This document shows, one piece after another, positions 12,801 to 27,800 of a stretch of 64,000 nucleotides of DNA. Under the pieces are notes generated by a model. It saw only the letters and a program-made list of their open reading frames with translations. It was not told the DNA's origin and ran no database searches. The DNA is from Hemicentrotus pulcherrimus. Lineage: Eukaryota > Echinodermata > Echinoidea > Camarodonta > Strongylocentrotidae. Within the stretch, counting starts at the first letter, position 1, and every line of letters begins with the position of its first letter. The position numbers were made by a program, and so were the translations under genes. The stretch spans positions 163,652 through 227,651 of the forward strand of contig BEXV01000092.1 in NCBI GenBank assembly GCA_003118195.1. The letters are read 5' to 3'.

Positions 12801-15800
12801 TGTAACCAAGATAATATTCAATGCAATATTCTTAATTTGTTAAGATTTGTTCTTTAGGATATCAATTTTTTAGAGTGCAGTGACGCAAGATGTACTGTCA
12901 TGTTGTCAATGTCAATGCCCAGTCCTGGATATATTCTTTTTTTTTAAATTATACCTGGTTACTTTGAGACAACTTACTTGGGTCAGAGAAAATGTTTTTG
13001 ATCAAACTTAGTTAAATCCTGTATAACCATGAACTGAGAAAGACCTGTCAAAACTCTACTCGTGCCAAGAAAACATGGCTGGTGAAGATTTATGCTCCGG
13101 ATATATCAATAACATTTCATCAGGAAATTTACTTGTATATCAACACACATGGATGATTTGAAGAGCTTGCAGATAAGTTACCTTTAACATTTCTTGCTAT
13201 TTGATTGCTTTTCAAAGCTTGTTACATCTAACATTGTCATTAGTAAAGTTTTCAACAGATATAGAGAAGGGAGCAGATCACTTTAAAAAACAATAAAAGA
13301 AGAAAAAGGAGAAGAAGAAGAAGATGAGGAAGAAGAAGAGGATGAAGAAGAGGAGAAGGAGAAGAAAAGAAAAAAAGAAGAAGATTAAGAAGAAGAAAAA
13401 CAACAAAAACAAAAGGAAGGAGAAGGAGAAGGTGGAGGAAGAAGAAAATAAGACAAACTTCTCATAATTGTGTTGATTCTTACCCACTATGCCTGAGGTA
13501 GCTTTGTATGAGTAGAGTGCCATTAATGCCTGTTCTTGAACCAGGATGCCCTCTACATTGAATCGTTCAAAGATCATTTCAACCAGCTTCTCCTATGGAA
13601 TGAACAAAATGATGGCTTTATTGAAGAAAGATTATTGAAAAGGTACACATTGCCAAATGGTCATAAGTGCATTTCTGAACTTGGGAAGTGTTTTAACGCC
13701 CTAAAAGTACATTTTCAGTGCTATATCACAGTTAAGGGAACTGAGGTTACTGACAATTAATACAATAAATTTGTTTGCCAATATATCATGAATAGGTGAG
13801 TATGGTAGATCTTAATTGGGGCAAATATTCATTGCAATCATGCAATCTGTAAATGATTAAATGGGCAAAAATATTGCCACACATGCTTAGGAAAGCGATG
13901 ACTGCAAACTAGATAATATCAAATATCGCTATCAGTTTCATTTTCTCACATTCAAGTAATCGAGAGCCCACCCCCTTTCACAAAGCTAAGCAGAGAGGGG
14001 TAGGATCGGAGAGGGGTAGGCCAGATCACAACAGGAAATTATAATAATGGCTAAACTGAAACCACATGCGGTATAATGAACAGCTCGCATGGAGTCACCG
14101 GTGAGATGGCCGTACAGTTGTCATTTTGCCGATTTCTGTAATTGAGTGGCGACAGCACTGATGAGCCAATGTCAATAACAACAAACCAACCCAGTGGGTA
14201 TTCCTACAGCCATTGACAATTGGGGTGATACTATATCTGTTTATTATTCTGGTAAAGCCTGTTACCTATGAGACATACTTTATGAAATATAAATTGAATA
14301 TTGATATTGGACATGGAATAATTTCAATCCTTCAATCAATCCCTCTTCAATCAGGAATATTTCCTGATTAAGGTGATAAGAAATACATTAGAAGGAACAT
14401 AAAAAAAGAGGTTGGGCATCGAACAACGGCAGTATTTTTTGTCTACACACAAAAAAGTTGAGACAGTGGGAAAAGACCTCTTTAACAATTACAGTCATAC
14501 CTGAATGCGTGTGAAGGAGTGGATGAACCCCACATTAGGATCAAGTGATTAAAAAGTAATTGTGACTACTAGTATATGGGAATGTCACTAATTTGTTCAA
14601 GATTTCCAATTCCCAAAATGGTAGGGTCCTCTAGCCAAATTACTGTGTATTATTACATGATGGTGTAAAGCTGGTAAAACACTGCAAGCTTAGAGTGACA
14701 GCTTCAGATATAGGCAAAGTGATGATTGATACAATGATCAAGAGTGAATGTGGGAGCTAGCCTTGGAAGCTTATTAAAAGACAATGATTCATGACATAAT
14801 TAAAGGGCATAGACTAGTAATCAAAACACAATGATACATAATACTAATTATGGGTTGAATAGTCGAAAACCATATACGAACTAAGTGATTTCTAAAGGAT
14901 TATCTATAAAAGGCAAGCAAGACTTTTATCTTCACTCTTCAATATATCTTAAGACCTTGAGTTTCTGAATATATCACTGATCACACATTTTTCTGTTTAA
15001 TGACATGTTACTATAATCAAGCTCTAATACCTTATTCATACTGCAACTCTAAACAACTCCAATTCCAACTCAACCTCTCAGTTGGTTATTCAGGGTAATA
15101 CAGGTTCCTTGAAATCTGTTATTGGCATAGTGGTGGCCCTGTTAGTGTGTCTGGGTATCACAGTTGAGCTTAGGAGGGCAATTCTTGAATATGATTAAAT
15201 TCTATTTCATTTGAATACCATTACCTAGCATTGTTTCAGTGCTGACTTTTCCTTATACTTACAGTCATCTTTGGTCCCATGTTGAATGGTACAATGACAA
15301 GCACAGTATACGCAATGGGATCTACACATAGTTCAGAGAAAGCTGTTTCCAGGAGGCCTTCTGTGACAGACATGTTCAGCTTGAACTAGAAAGGAAAAGA
15401 GAAAAACAGAGATATAAATCTGAGTCACAACTGTGTGATGGAATTAACTTTAAAAGTTTTATTGCATATTAAGAGGCAAGGACAAATCTCCATTGTCCAA
15501 AAATCAAATTACTGTCATGATATCAGAGAGTATAAAGGTTAGAAGTTCAGAGTTTGGTTGCTTTCAAAAGTTCAGCTCCAAGTCAATATCTACCTGTGAT
15601 AGCTTTTACTGTATACAGAGAAAATATGACAGTGTTTAGTATGTAACTTCTGATGCCACACAGATTGCAACACATACATTGCTGCAAAGTCGTCTTTTTA
15701 AATAAATAAAGCTGTATGATACCAAAGCTTTGAAGGTATAAAAGTTTGTCTCTTTCAAAACTTCTCTTTCGGATTTTCAATGTCTAGGCACATTGAATGA

Positions 15801-18800
15801 TACACAATCCATTATATTATCATAAGAACAGCTATAACTTAAGGCTTAACTAAAGATGATGAAAGTTAGAAGTTCATAAACTAAGAGATGCTAATTAATG
15901 TGATACAAATGGATATCCCTTATCCATTATCAAAAGTGCAGCTGTACACAAATCTTTCTTTTGCCGCTAGGACACAAATGTTCTTGGAGATCTGAAGTTC
16001 AAGAAGTTTCATGTTTTGTCTCTTTTCTCATATTCCCTCTGAGATATGAAATTTCAAGGCACCCTTCCTGTTGGGTGGCATGAGCCTGGGTTATTTTAGA
16101 AGAAGCAGAGATGAGGCTTATATTTGGGACTTTTCACATGGCCCTAGCAAGGGGTTTGGCTCTCACATGCCATTTGGCAATGCTTGTTCTTGGATTAGTA
16201 TCTTGCTAGCCCCCTCTCGTCTGGAGTGTACCTACTTGAATCATATCCTGTCACCACAATTATTAAAGGTAATATGGAGTTAACAAAAATGAAATTAAAG
16301 ACAATTTTTCATTTTCTGGAGTATAAATTGATTAAAAATACAAATAGAAAGTTGCTTGTAGAAAACTTGTAGATTTTAGGAGTTTAAGGAATGAAATCTA
16401 GCTAAGATAACTTTGATTTTCGTTTTTTTAATATGATAATATTTACAGGCAATACAAGACTCAAAAACATGCATATTACATACACATTAGGGCTGTGTCT
16501 GTGCTTTTAGTATGACACAAACGTCTTTTTTAGGACATATACGTTCTATGAAATTTTGGAATTATTTGACCATGAAAAGGAGACTGAATTTTCCACACAT
16601 TTCAAAATTGACAAACTTTCTTTAATGGAGTATTATCTTAGATTATGAAAAAGTTGAAGATTATCTCATTAAATATAGACTGCTTATTAAAGTGAGGAGG
16701 GTTATTCTCAGTAAAATGAATACTTCTTTAAAAATTATTCCAGAGAAATCTAAAACTTTTGTCTTTTGCTACTTAAACCAACTTGCAGAAACCATCTATT
16801 TTACAGACAAATTAAGCAACTGAGACAAAAAGGTTAGAGGGTTTAGCAATACCCCAAGCTAACTTCAATATGACAATAAACTTAGTCATGGAATATCAAA
16901 TGACCTTTTCTTTTCATAAGATGATAGACACTAAATCCTCACGTACACATGTATGTCAAGACATGAAGGTTGCATGTGAACAATGTCTTTTATGAAAGTC
17001 ATCAACGATGTTTACTGAAAGTCTAGACCTCATTACCTTCATGTCATCATGGAAATTGAATCAGTCTACAAGGAGAATAATGCCTGGTAGAATTTACTGA
17101 GTTGTCCAAAATTACATTCATATCCTTAGGGTGAATAAATATGAATAAAAATGAATATAAATAAAAATCAATAAAATAAAAAAAAAAATAAAATAAAATA
17201 AAAAAAAAAAATAAAAAAAAAAAAACAAAAACAAAAAAAGAAAAAAAAAAAATAAATCAAAATAAAAAATAAAAAAAAAAACAAAAAATAAAAAAAAATA
17301 AAATAATAAAAAATTATAAAATAAAATAAATAAAATAAAATAAATAAAAAAAAAAAAAAAACATAAAAAAATTAAGATCTGAATAAAATCTTTAAAAGGT
17401 GTGGTTGAAAGAAAAGTAGTCTCTCTGAATCACATGACAATTTTTGAAAAATTAATCATATTCACATTTATTATATCTAGATGCCCTACCCCTCCTGAAA
17501 CAATAATCAGAGTCAAAGCCAACTGTTCTATTTTTTCTGGCCCCACCCCTCACTTCTCAACTGTTATTTTAAATCAGGTTCAAAATCAAATGTTCAATGC
17601 CCCTCCCTCCTTTCTCATCAATGAGACAAAAAAAAAATCTGTTTATTTCTTGTCGCCAAGCCCCTCCTTTCTCAGTTGGAGTATTAATCAGATAATCAAA
17701 CATCCTATTTCTTGTTACCCCACCCCTTCTTTCATAGTTGTAATATTAATCAGGTAGTAAAGAAATATTTCTAATTTTTGTTCCACCTCTCCTTTCTCCC
17801 TTGTTACTAGATTGTTAATTAAATTGTCTGGAGTCAGAAGAGCTTTTTGTTATTTGCAAGATAAAGCCCTTCAGGGCTGCAAACAGAGGAAATATTTAAT
17901 TTCTTGTTCCCTTATAATATTAATAAAAATTAATCAAAGTCATAATCGTTTACTTTATTTCTTGCAGCACAGCACCTCTTTTCGCACCCGTAGTATCAAT
18001 TAGATTTAATAACCTATTTTCTAATTCTTATTGCTGCTCCCTCCTTTCTCACCTGTAGTATCACATTCCTAATTAATAGTCCTATTTGTTGTTGTCCTAC
18101 CCTGCCCTATCCTGCCCCGCCCCTCCTTTACTCACCTGTTCTAGTTTGGCCTGTTTCCTGAACGGAAAATGCAGCTTGGAGCTAGCCCTACAGTCAGGGG
18201 CAAGAGCGTTAAACCCGTAAGCGGTCTTGTCTTTACTCCTCCCATGAGTGGCGGCCACGCAGGGGAAGAACACCTGTGGGTAGGGGGTCTCAGACTCTGA
18301 TAGCACCCCAGCCCTGACGGAGGAACCACCCAGATCCACTACCAGCACTCTCTGATGGGATACAGAAAGGAAATACATTCAAGTTGTAAGAAAGTAATTT
18401 CATTTTAATACAAATGGATACTAACATTACATAATCTGCTTAAAAAAATATAAAAAAACAATTCCTGCATAAGACACATGTATGTTAAGGCCATCCAAAA
18501 ACTCAATCACAAAGCATGAGGTATAGTAATATTTTTCTCATTGGCTCAAAATTCTTTCACATTAATTATAATCATGAATATTCTTAAATAATAATGAATG
18601 AAAAATAATGGTTAAGATAAAGGTATGATAAATGAACTCTAAACATTTAACTACACGCATATCATAAAGAGAAAAGACATACACATAAACATATATGCTA
18701 ATTGTTATAGAATTCTGGCCCAGAGACCCTCTGCTCGAAATTTTGGAAACCAAAGCAAAACAAAGGTCCAATGACTCATATTCATTGCTATGTCCTGTCA

Positions 18801-21800
18801 AATTGATTTATAACATAGTAACAACAACGTCATTTACTTATCTACAACAAACTTGATCATTACACTTGGGAAACAAAGGATTATAGGATGACAACTAAAG
18901 GATCAATCTTTAAAACCACACCCTTATAGAAACCCTAAGGCGACTGTTTTTACCAGTAAGATATTTGGTCCTAAAGGTATGATAAACAATGAATGCGTGT
19001 TTGCTCTCAAATGAGATAACATACATTGGCGACGGTGAGCCAATAGAGATTTTAGGAGATTATGTGGAAATGATATGGGCTCCGAAATCATAACATTTCT
19101 GGCATTGTTTTCAGGATGTAAATTGTTTATGACAGGAATATTTTATTGCAAGCTTGTCACATTATGATACATGGCACACAGCCAGGTTTTATGAATTTGT
19201 TATATCATATCTATGTATGACCATGTATGAGAGTTTTACCACACAGCAGATGAATGTTAGAGATAAGACATGGGAGACAATGTAGTAGACCTCTGCAAAA
19301 GGGCAATTTGAAAAGGAACATAAAACAAGGATGGAGGCACATTTATACCCAACCCTTCAGACAAACCTGGATCCATCCCTGCTGATAAAAAATATATATA
19401 CTTCAGATTTCAGCTGGATTATATACTTAAAAACTAGAAACTTCATAATGCGAAGCTTCCATGAATTGTAAATTACGGATATTTTCAGAGCAAGAAACTT
19501 TGGTGCATTGCAAAATTAAATGTTTTGTTAGCTGTGATTCAATTATTTTGTTGCATGAAGCTTTCCCAAATTCAAACTCCCTTCAAAATTTGCAAACATT
19601 TTCGTTCATCAAAAAAAAATTAAAAATTCAGCAGTAATGTGCAAAGGGCAAAAGAAAATATCATGTTACTATCTACCAAAGATCCTACCTTGCTAATAGG
19701 TGGGGCAATGGTCGACTTGGGCACAAATGCACCTGTCTCTGCTGTTAAGATGTTCTTCCAGTCTTCAAACTCCATCTTACTATTACCTCGCAGCAGCAGT
19801 ACTCTCCCCCTCTGGAGATCAAATACAAAATTTTCCAATGGATAAAGAAACACAATAATATACAACTGGTATTTCATAGATGTTTAATGCTTGTGTTAGC
19901 ATAAAAATGATTTCACATTTAAAAAGTTTTTTATAAACACAAAATGCAAAAGGTGTATATTAAAAAACACTAGACATCTGAGATACATAGACATCCATGA
20001 TGCAGTCACCTACTGCGAACATGCCAAGCACGAGACATGTCCTTACAAAAATTTACAATATATATGCAGTGATTGTTTATTCTCATTGGAAAACTGTATA
20101 GAAAGTCAGTAATTTTGTGGAAATTATGCTTCTAAATGAAATAGAATAACATCATTACTTGTTTGTACTAACATGCATGTTAAGACAAATGTCTGAATTC
20201 TAGGATGCAAGAGAACCTAATTGAAGGTCACCTTAAATCATCATCCCCTTAAACTTTTATCTAGCCATTCTACAATGAATGGTTGGTCATCCTTACTTTC
20301 CATTCATTTTTTGCCCTCAGAGAGAGTACCACAATTATTAGCAAAGTACAGGAAGTCTGCTAAAAGGGAGAAGAATGTAAAACTACCTAAATTTAGCATC
20401 CTTATAGATTTCAGCAAACAAAAGAATATATTCTTCAACTTCAAGGCTAAAAAGTTATTATGAGGACATCTCCCTCTCAGTCCATCCATCAGATATCTTT
20501 CAGTTTATCCATCTGATATCTTGAATGTCACCCAGGATGGGACTTTTTCTCGGGTTCCTTAAACAAAATTCCTGCTGTGTAATATTACTAGGGATTAAGA
20601 AGGGAGGCTGCTGCCATCCATAGACAGTCTCACAGTAATCACTACGGTCAAGGATAGGGGGATTTAACCGTTCCTTTTCTACATCCATATGTAAAGGAAG
20701 TACCAGGTAACCTATGAAATGAAGTGTTTAATGAGTAAAAGCCATGGGTAGGACAGGTGGTGGGCATGGTGTGGGTCAATGATTGATAGAAGATGAGGTG
20801 ATAATGCTCATCTTCAAGCTGCTCTGTCGTGTGTCACGGCCAAGCTTAGATTGGTCAGCATATAAGAATAATCCTTAAGATGAATGTACAGTGACGTTTA
20901 GATACCTTAAAAATTGCTCTGCCCTTTTGTAAAGGAATTTTTTTCTTCAATTTCTATAGTTTATAGGATTAATCATGAGTATCAGTAGTCAACTGGTCAA
21001 AGAAGGAAAAGGTTACTGCATCAAAATGTCCTTTACTTCAAGATGCTTTGTATAAGGAAGAATGATTTGATCTATGTCTGATTTGGATTGCTATGTTTAG
21101 AGAAACAGTTTAGAGATATACAAAGTCAACAGTAAAAATTACCATACTCTGACACCAGAGTATAATAGTCAGGGGTTACTCTTCTAGTAAAATATGTTTA
21201 ATTAAGTGAAGTGCTCCTGGACCAATACATGGACAAAAAATTCTCTTTATTTGAGGGACATAGCATTTAACAGATACAAAGAAGATATAATGAAAAGAGA
21301 AGATATGAATAATGAAAAAAAAATTTGCTTACCATGTCTGTTACTTCTAAGACCTTATTGCTAATCTCAGTCACCTTGCCTCCTATCAGATGAATGTATC
21401 CTAATGACTTCTTGGCCTTGTGATCCTGAAACACAATAATTTTAAAATGAAGAAGAAAAAAAATGTTAACCAAACAATTAACAAATGTAATCTGAATACT
21501 TTATGCAAACAGGTAGATTTTAAATAAAAAAAACTTTCACAATGTGTGACTAGTTAGGACTTTCAGAAACTGTTAAAGGTGAAATTCAAAGAAAATCATA
21601 AATATGTAAAGTTAGTTTATAAATTCAATGAATATCTACTTCAAATATGATTCTCCAAAAATGGCTGTCTTTACAATATGTGAAAGTTTTGGGGTTAATT
21701 TTAAGCCATAATCTAAATGAAATACTAATATTTCTGACTTGAATATTCAATTTAGAAACAACAACATTGCTTAGTGAGACCAATAATAGAAATTTCGCTG

Positions 21801-24800
21801 CACACTAAGATGTATCATACTGCTTTATTTATAGTATATACATAGCACGTTAAAGAAAATAAAGCACAAATAGCTTTGTAGAAATAGACAAGTCTTCAGG
21901 TTTCTTTTAAATCCATGTGGATAGATTTTTCTACAGTTCAAAGTAAGCCTGCAACATGTTTCAACATTCTAAAAGCAGTAAAAAAAAATATGCTAAAAAA
22001 TAAGGGAAAAACAATCAGGAGTAGAAAGACTAGATCAGGCCCTATATCTCTCACCTCATAATAGAAGAGGTTTCCATTCTTGGCTCTGAAGTATCTCTTC
22101 TTCCACTTCTTGATAAGTGACGCTCTCCTCCTACCCATGGGAAGTTTCTCCATGTATCCCTCCATGCTGATTTCCCCCGCCCTGTTTGACCTGGGGCTAG
22201 AGTCATTCCTGGAGTAGCGCTGACCAGTGGTCTGGTCCTTGTGTCTCTGGACGTTGGAGTACAGCTCTCGCAATAGTGGTACCTGGAGTGGGTGAAAGAA
22301 ATGGTAAAAGAAATTTTAAACGATGCATAGGAATTTAAGTCAATGAGCTCATAAGCTTGTAACATTTCTGAGAAATGAAAGGCTTAGTTAAAGAGCAGTC
22401 GTCCTGTAACCAGAAGATGCCTGGTCAAGTAACAAAGCAAGCTGATGCATTTTTCTTCTTTGGTAAGGTATTAATCTTCAATACCAAATCCCTGGAATTG
22501 AACTTGTAGCTGTATGTCCACTCATTCATTATTTACATTCATACAAATCATCAATTAGCGCTCTGAGCCTTATGGGAATGGTGCCCTAAATGTTCATTGT
22601 ATTGTATTGTATTGTATTGTTATTGACCTTCATTTATGTATCAAGTGGAAGTTGTTTTTGAACATTGAACATTGTTTTTTTTACACTAGACACAATACAT
22701 TTCTAAAATCTGAGCCTGAATAAAACATACTTAATCATTTACTTTGGCTACATGATGTATTCCATTATCCTTCTTGATTTTTAAAACTTGAATTAAATTC
22801 TAAATTTCAAACATATAGGACAGCTTAATCACAAGCTGACAAGTCCATACTCTCAATAAAAAAGTAAATCAGCATAAATAGGTAACCATCTCAAAACAGC
22901 CCCCATAAGCACTAATATTATCTTCAATGAAAATAGAGTGAAGTGGAAACAGGGGACAGGGATTTCTATTTGTGGGACTTCAAGCCCTGTTCATTAACCT
23001 AGATGCGATAGGAAATTGGTGTCATTGGAAATGGTTGAGCTCTCTATCCTACACAATGTCATTACTGATGACTTGGACTAACTATTGAGCTAACAGAACA
23101 GGTTCTGTGACTTAGTACATAAAGCCAGCATTGGTATGAATATTGATGAAGAGTTTAGACGGACCCTTGATAAGAGCCTTAATTGCTACACACTTCCCTA
23201 TAACAAGGGTGACTAGGACATAGTCATTTCTGTGAAAATATAGGATGCACCAACCAATATTGTTTTTTTAACTCATTGATGAACCCAATATTTATTTGGT
23301 TTTGAATTAATTGATATAAATTCAATGTAAGTTGAAATAATTTCAAAGAACTATTTCATAAATGTCTCAGCTATTGTCATATTCCATACAGTATGCATTT
23401 CAGAGGGAGATTGTCAATTGATTTCCAGGTACCAGCCCTAGTAACAATTATTATACAAGGTGTTATGACATACATGATGGCTAGAACCCCCTCCCCTTTC
23501 CTCTCTGTCACTCCAAAAGGGGAAACGAAGGGCAAAAAAGCCATGTGAGAAAATATACATAGATGAGATAGAAGAAAAAGAGCTAAGAAATACAAGGGCA
23601 AATTTGATTAAAAAAAGCTAAAGAGAAAGCAAGGGGGAAATGAGAGAGACAGAGGTGAGGGAACAGAGGAATAGAAGGAGGAAAAAAAGAGAACAGACAA
23701 ATGGGAGAAAAAGGTAGTGCAGCAAGACATCAGTTCAGGGTCATCACATGCAATCATCCATCCATCATGAAAATACTTCTGTACTCTGTGTTTCCCCTAG
23801 ATTTTCAGAGTTCACTTTTGAGCTAAAACTCAGCACTCGTCAAATAATTTTTGAAAATCATGCCTATATTTCTCAAAAAGCCTGAAATATTTTGCTTTGG
23901 TCTAATTACATATTCCTTCCTCCCCTTATTTTGCTCTGTATGACTCAATTTAGGAACCCAAGGAATATGTGCAGATAAAGTTGGGGAGAAATCTATTTTC
24001 ATCTCCATCCAAAATTGAGCAAATCATGATGGCTTCCTGAAAATTGACAAGAACTCGGCAGATGAAATGTGAAAGACAAAGCATTCATGGGGAGAAGATA
24101 AGAATAGAAATTTCTTCTATCTATTTCTGATGGGTTTAGAGTGACAATGAAGCATCCATGACCACTTAATCCCTGTGGCTCACATAGTGTACCAAGGGTA
24201 ACATGTTTGGTACAATGTCGATCTAGGTTGAGATACGTTTAATAGCACTAGCTTCCCACCAAAACAGAAAGAGAGATTTTGATAGGAGTAGTCTGAAAAG
24301 CATACATAATGTATGAAAGAAAAAAAAAGAGAACATTGTGGTATTTAGGGGCATGACTTAAAACAATTGTTATGGTCTTTGCATTTTAAAAGTTCACATG
24401 ATGATATAAAAGTGAGGGAAAAAGCTAAGTACCGTAGTTGTAACAACATATTTAAGTGATCATGAAGCTTTGGTGAAGATTTATAATGCTTTTAATTTAA
24501 AATTAAAAACAAATGTGTGGCTGATATGAAGTAATTGCTCCAAATGAATGTGTGCCATAATAACACAAATTTAATAAGATTGTAAGAAAAACTATCATAA
24601 TAGGACCTCTGTATATAAATCTTTAGAAAGGTCAATAACTTTTTCCTTACCTTTTCGCCGATGTAAATATTGCATGGATATAAATTACTTGATTTGGTGA
24701 CAGACAAGGGGAACTCTGAACTCTCTCTCTCTCTCTCTATATATACAATATATTAATTATTTCAACACAAGTGGCTACCACTTGTATATAAACCATCAGG

Positions 24801-27800
24801 CCAATCAGGTCTGAATACCATAATTGACCTATTAAGCCAGATTAGCTATGTTTTTCCGTTGTCATTTACTATGATAACAAATTCCATGCATTAAAAAAGT
24901 AATTATGGACAACTTTCATCCAATCTCTGCACCTCCATATACAGCTGGTTTTCATCAACACTTCATCTGCTTTTGATAACTGTTGGTAAATATATATATA
25001 TATAATGTTCAGATTAATATAATCATATTCACATAAAAAACACAGCTCACTTTCAAAGGCATGACCAAATATCAGAACTATTAAAAGAAACAAATCATCA
25101 TTATTATCGTAATTGGCTTTGTTAGTTGTTTAATATGAAATGGGACCAGTCCTATTTATCACCAATAACAATTGTAACAACAATAACAAATCAGGTCTCC
25201 TTGCAGAAAAGCCAGGCTTTATATATATTATTTTGCTCATTAATTTACGCTAATTAGCCTTCAGAACCAATTTTCTTGGATCCAATACATTTCCTAAATA
25301 TAGCACAACAATATTTCAGCCTACCGATTAGTATCTCTCTTAATCTTTTATTGTAGGACCAGCACCTTTGTACTCCATAACCTACATTATTTGCAGAAAA
25401 TCCTGTAATACAAATAGACTACAATTTTGTAGATTCTCTTTTTCAGGAAGGAATCATGAGAAATGATCAAGATTATGCTAAATCATCCCTGAGCTCAAAA
25501 AAAAAAGCTTGAAATCATTCCAGGTTACCTGGGCTAGTGTTAATAAGAGTCGATTGAAAACTCTAAATCAAGAATTAAGATGGGTGACAGTGACTCATAA
25601 ATCAATATCCTTTCTCCGCAGTACAGTCTCTTCTCATAATAGCTGTTGAAATACAGAAACGTGAAGGGACTGGAATGACATGTTTCTTTTGTTTTTTATA
25701 CAGTTGATGACAAGGGTCTTTCATTGAAGAAACTAGCTACAATATATTAATACTAGAGGGCATTGTATTTAAAGTCTGTTCTTGTAATAGATGTTGAAAT
25801 ACATGTATTTGAGGGGCTTGGAATAGGATGGTGACTTTCAGAGCTGATGACAATAGACTCTCCTTGAAGGAAAATGCTACAAATCAAAGGACATAAACAT
25901 TAAACACATTTCAGGTGCATTCTACTGCACAAGCTTCATGCTTTTCAAAAGGTATTCTTAATCTATTGTTATAACGTTACAATGCAGTATGGTTTATATC
26001 TGTTTAACTTGTGATGTATGATTAATACATTTGAAGAAAAAAAGCATCCTTAAGTCTTACTCTTATAGCACATGTTGCAACACAGTCAAACTTGGTTTAT
26101 AGTTACATATCTTAACAATAAAATGATGCCACAGAGTATCATGTGTTCATCTTTTAATGTTCACTTGGAAGAATCAGAAAAGAACACCTTTTGTCAAACT
26201 TGATTCATTGTCATTTAGTTTAACAAAGGAATGATGCAAAAAAATATCATGTTTCCATGTTTTAATCCTGATCTGATCAGTGCCAGAGGCTAATGCTCTC
26301 ATCTTTTCACACCTTTGGCCTTACTGACGCACTAAGCCACAGGAGATGGGACCGAGGAAAACCCTTGGCTTCCTACCAACACAACAATTGAACCCGCTTG
26401 GATGAAAACCTGGACAACTTCCAGATTCGAAGACAATTGTGATGGTAATTGAATTATACTTCTGAAGATTTTTAGGTGCGACCAAAAAAAAATTTTCCCC
26501 TCCAGAAACTTTGACAATTTTCAGAAAACATAGAAAATTTGAAGCTTTTCATGGCACTCTGGCAAATATGCATTGATTTTCCATTACAGCTAAAATGTGA
26601 AAGTGGATTATCCTATCCATGTACAGTCATCATTGGGACTGTATCCTATTGATTTATTAGATCTTCAGTCTGCCTTTGTATAAAACTTTGTCAAGTTGAC
26701 ATAATATATGATCCATCAATTATGTTTGGGCAATGAAAATGGGATGTCTGGCCAAAAATTTGGATTTCCCCTGATTTCACTACCTGGTGACATTGCATTC
26801 CTAGATTTAATGATCCAATTAAGTGATTTATGATTAAATTGCAGGTTTCATCACATTGTCAGCTTTTGTAGCAAACTTCAAACCAAGGAAACAGTATTTG
26901 ATCCATCAGTTGTTTGAGAAACCACAATGGAAAGTTGGGCCAACAAATTACAGTTTCCCTTATTTTACCACTCTTATATAATAGCTTTGTTATTCATGGT
27001 TAATTCACAGATTTCATCACATTGTCAGCTTTTCTTTCAGACTTCACACCATGTATTCATAATATGTGATCCATTACTTATGTTTGGGCCATCACAATTT
27101 CTCAAATTTTCAGTTATAATTTATTAGGAAGAAAAGAACTTTGAACCCCCCCCCCCTGTTTTTTTATTTTAAAAACATGTTTCAGTGCTTTTCTGTCCTA
27201 AAGGGAAAGAGGTGTACCTCGCATATCTGCACCTAGGTACATGTAGTGCCTGTTTCTTACACTATACCTTTGCTCTACCCTTTGTGTGAAATGGATTCCT
27301 TGGCAAGGGCAAACGTGATCTTTAACCATGCGTCTGCAAAACATATGAGTCATCATCAGACAAAGAAGTAAAACTTGTAGGTTTGCACGTTTCCATTCCC
27401 GGTTGCAAGACACATTCTCCAGTAATGATTGCTCAACAGTCAATTTTTAAACAACATTCCAATTCCTAATCCACACCAGGACCCAAAACTATACCTATAC
27501 CTCCACCCTTTCCTAAACCTAACTAATACCCTTTTCTAACTGCAATGATTTTCATCGGATGCATCTGGACGCATCCGATGAAATGGCCAGTTAGAAAGCA
27601 ATAGAGGATAAAAAGGGGATTAAATAGCCGATGAAAAGAAGAGATATAGGCGATTAAATTCTCCTGCTCAAGAGCAGGAGAAATTCTCATTCTATCAGTG
27701 TGACACCGATGAAACGGCCAGTTAGAAAGCGTTCGGGAGAAAAAGGCGATTAAAACAGCGATTAAAATGGTCAAAGGTCGCAGTATACGCGCGCTTTATC

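Larger units (their letters stand above)
6888..18135 (-). other. Introns between the actin-domain exons
   Basis: Introns at 6888-7463, 7564-7816, 7964-9539, 9653-10122, 10172-12412, 12549-13483, 13593-15262 and 15386-18135. All are GT-AG. Contents beyond AT-rich unique-looking DNA: a mini-foldback at 7136-7197, the N-containing homopolymer at 9736-9764, an AAG-rich tract at 13290-13450, an A-rich tract at 17150-17365 and the minisatellite at 17470-18135. I see no other gene in them. Confidence 0.7.
18352..22054 (-). other. Introns between the PH-domain exons
   Basis: Introns at 18352-19688, 19812-21332 and 21426-22054, all GT-AG. They are AT-rich, with no further exon, foldback element or microsatellite of note that I can see. 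Confidence 0.65.

Noticed and set aside
13278..13577. 99-codon Phe/Leu/Ser-rich frame on the minus strand
   Set aside because: It includes the real exon 13592-13484 at its start, but then runs through the donor GTAAGA into the AAG-rich tract. The Phe-rich part is repeat translation.
18141..18329. Second minus-strand frame over the first actin exon
   Set aside because: It is the shifted frame of the exon that encodes VVDLGGSSVRAG; it has no actin similarity of its own.
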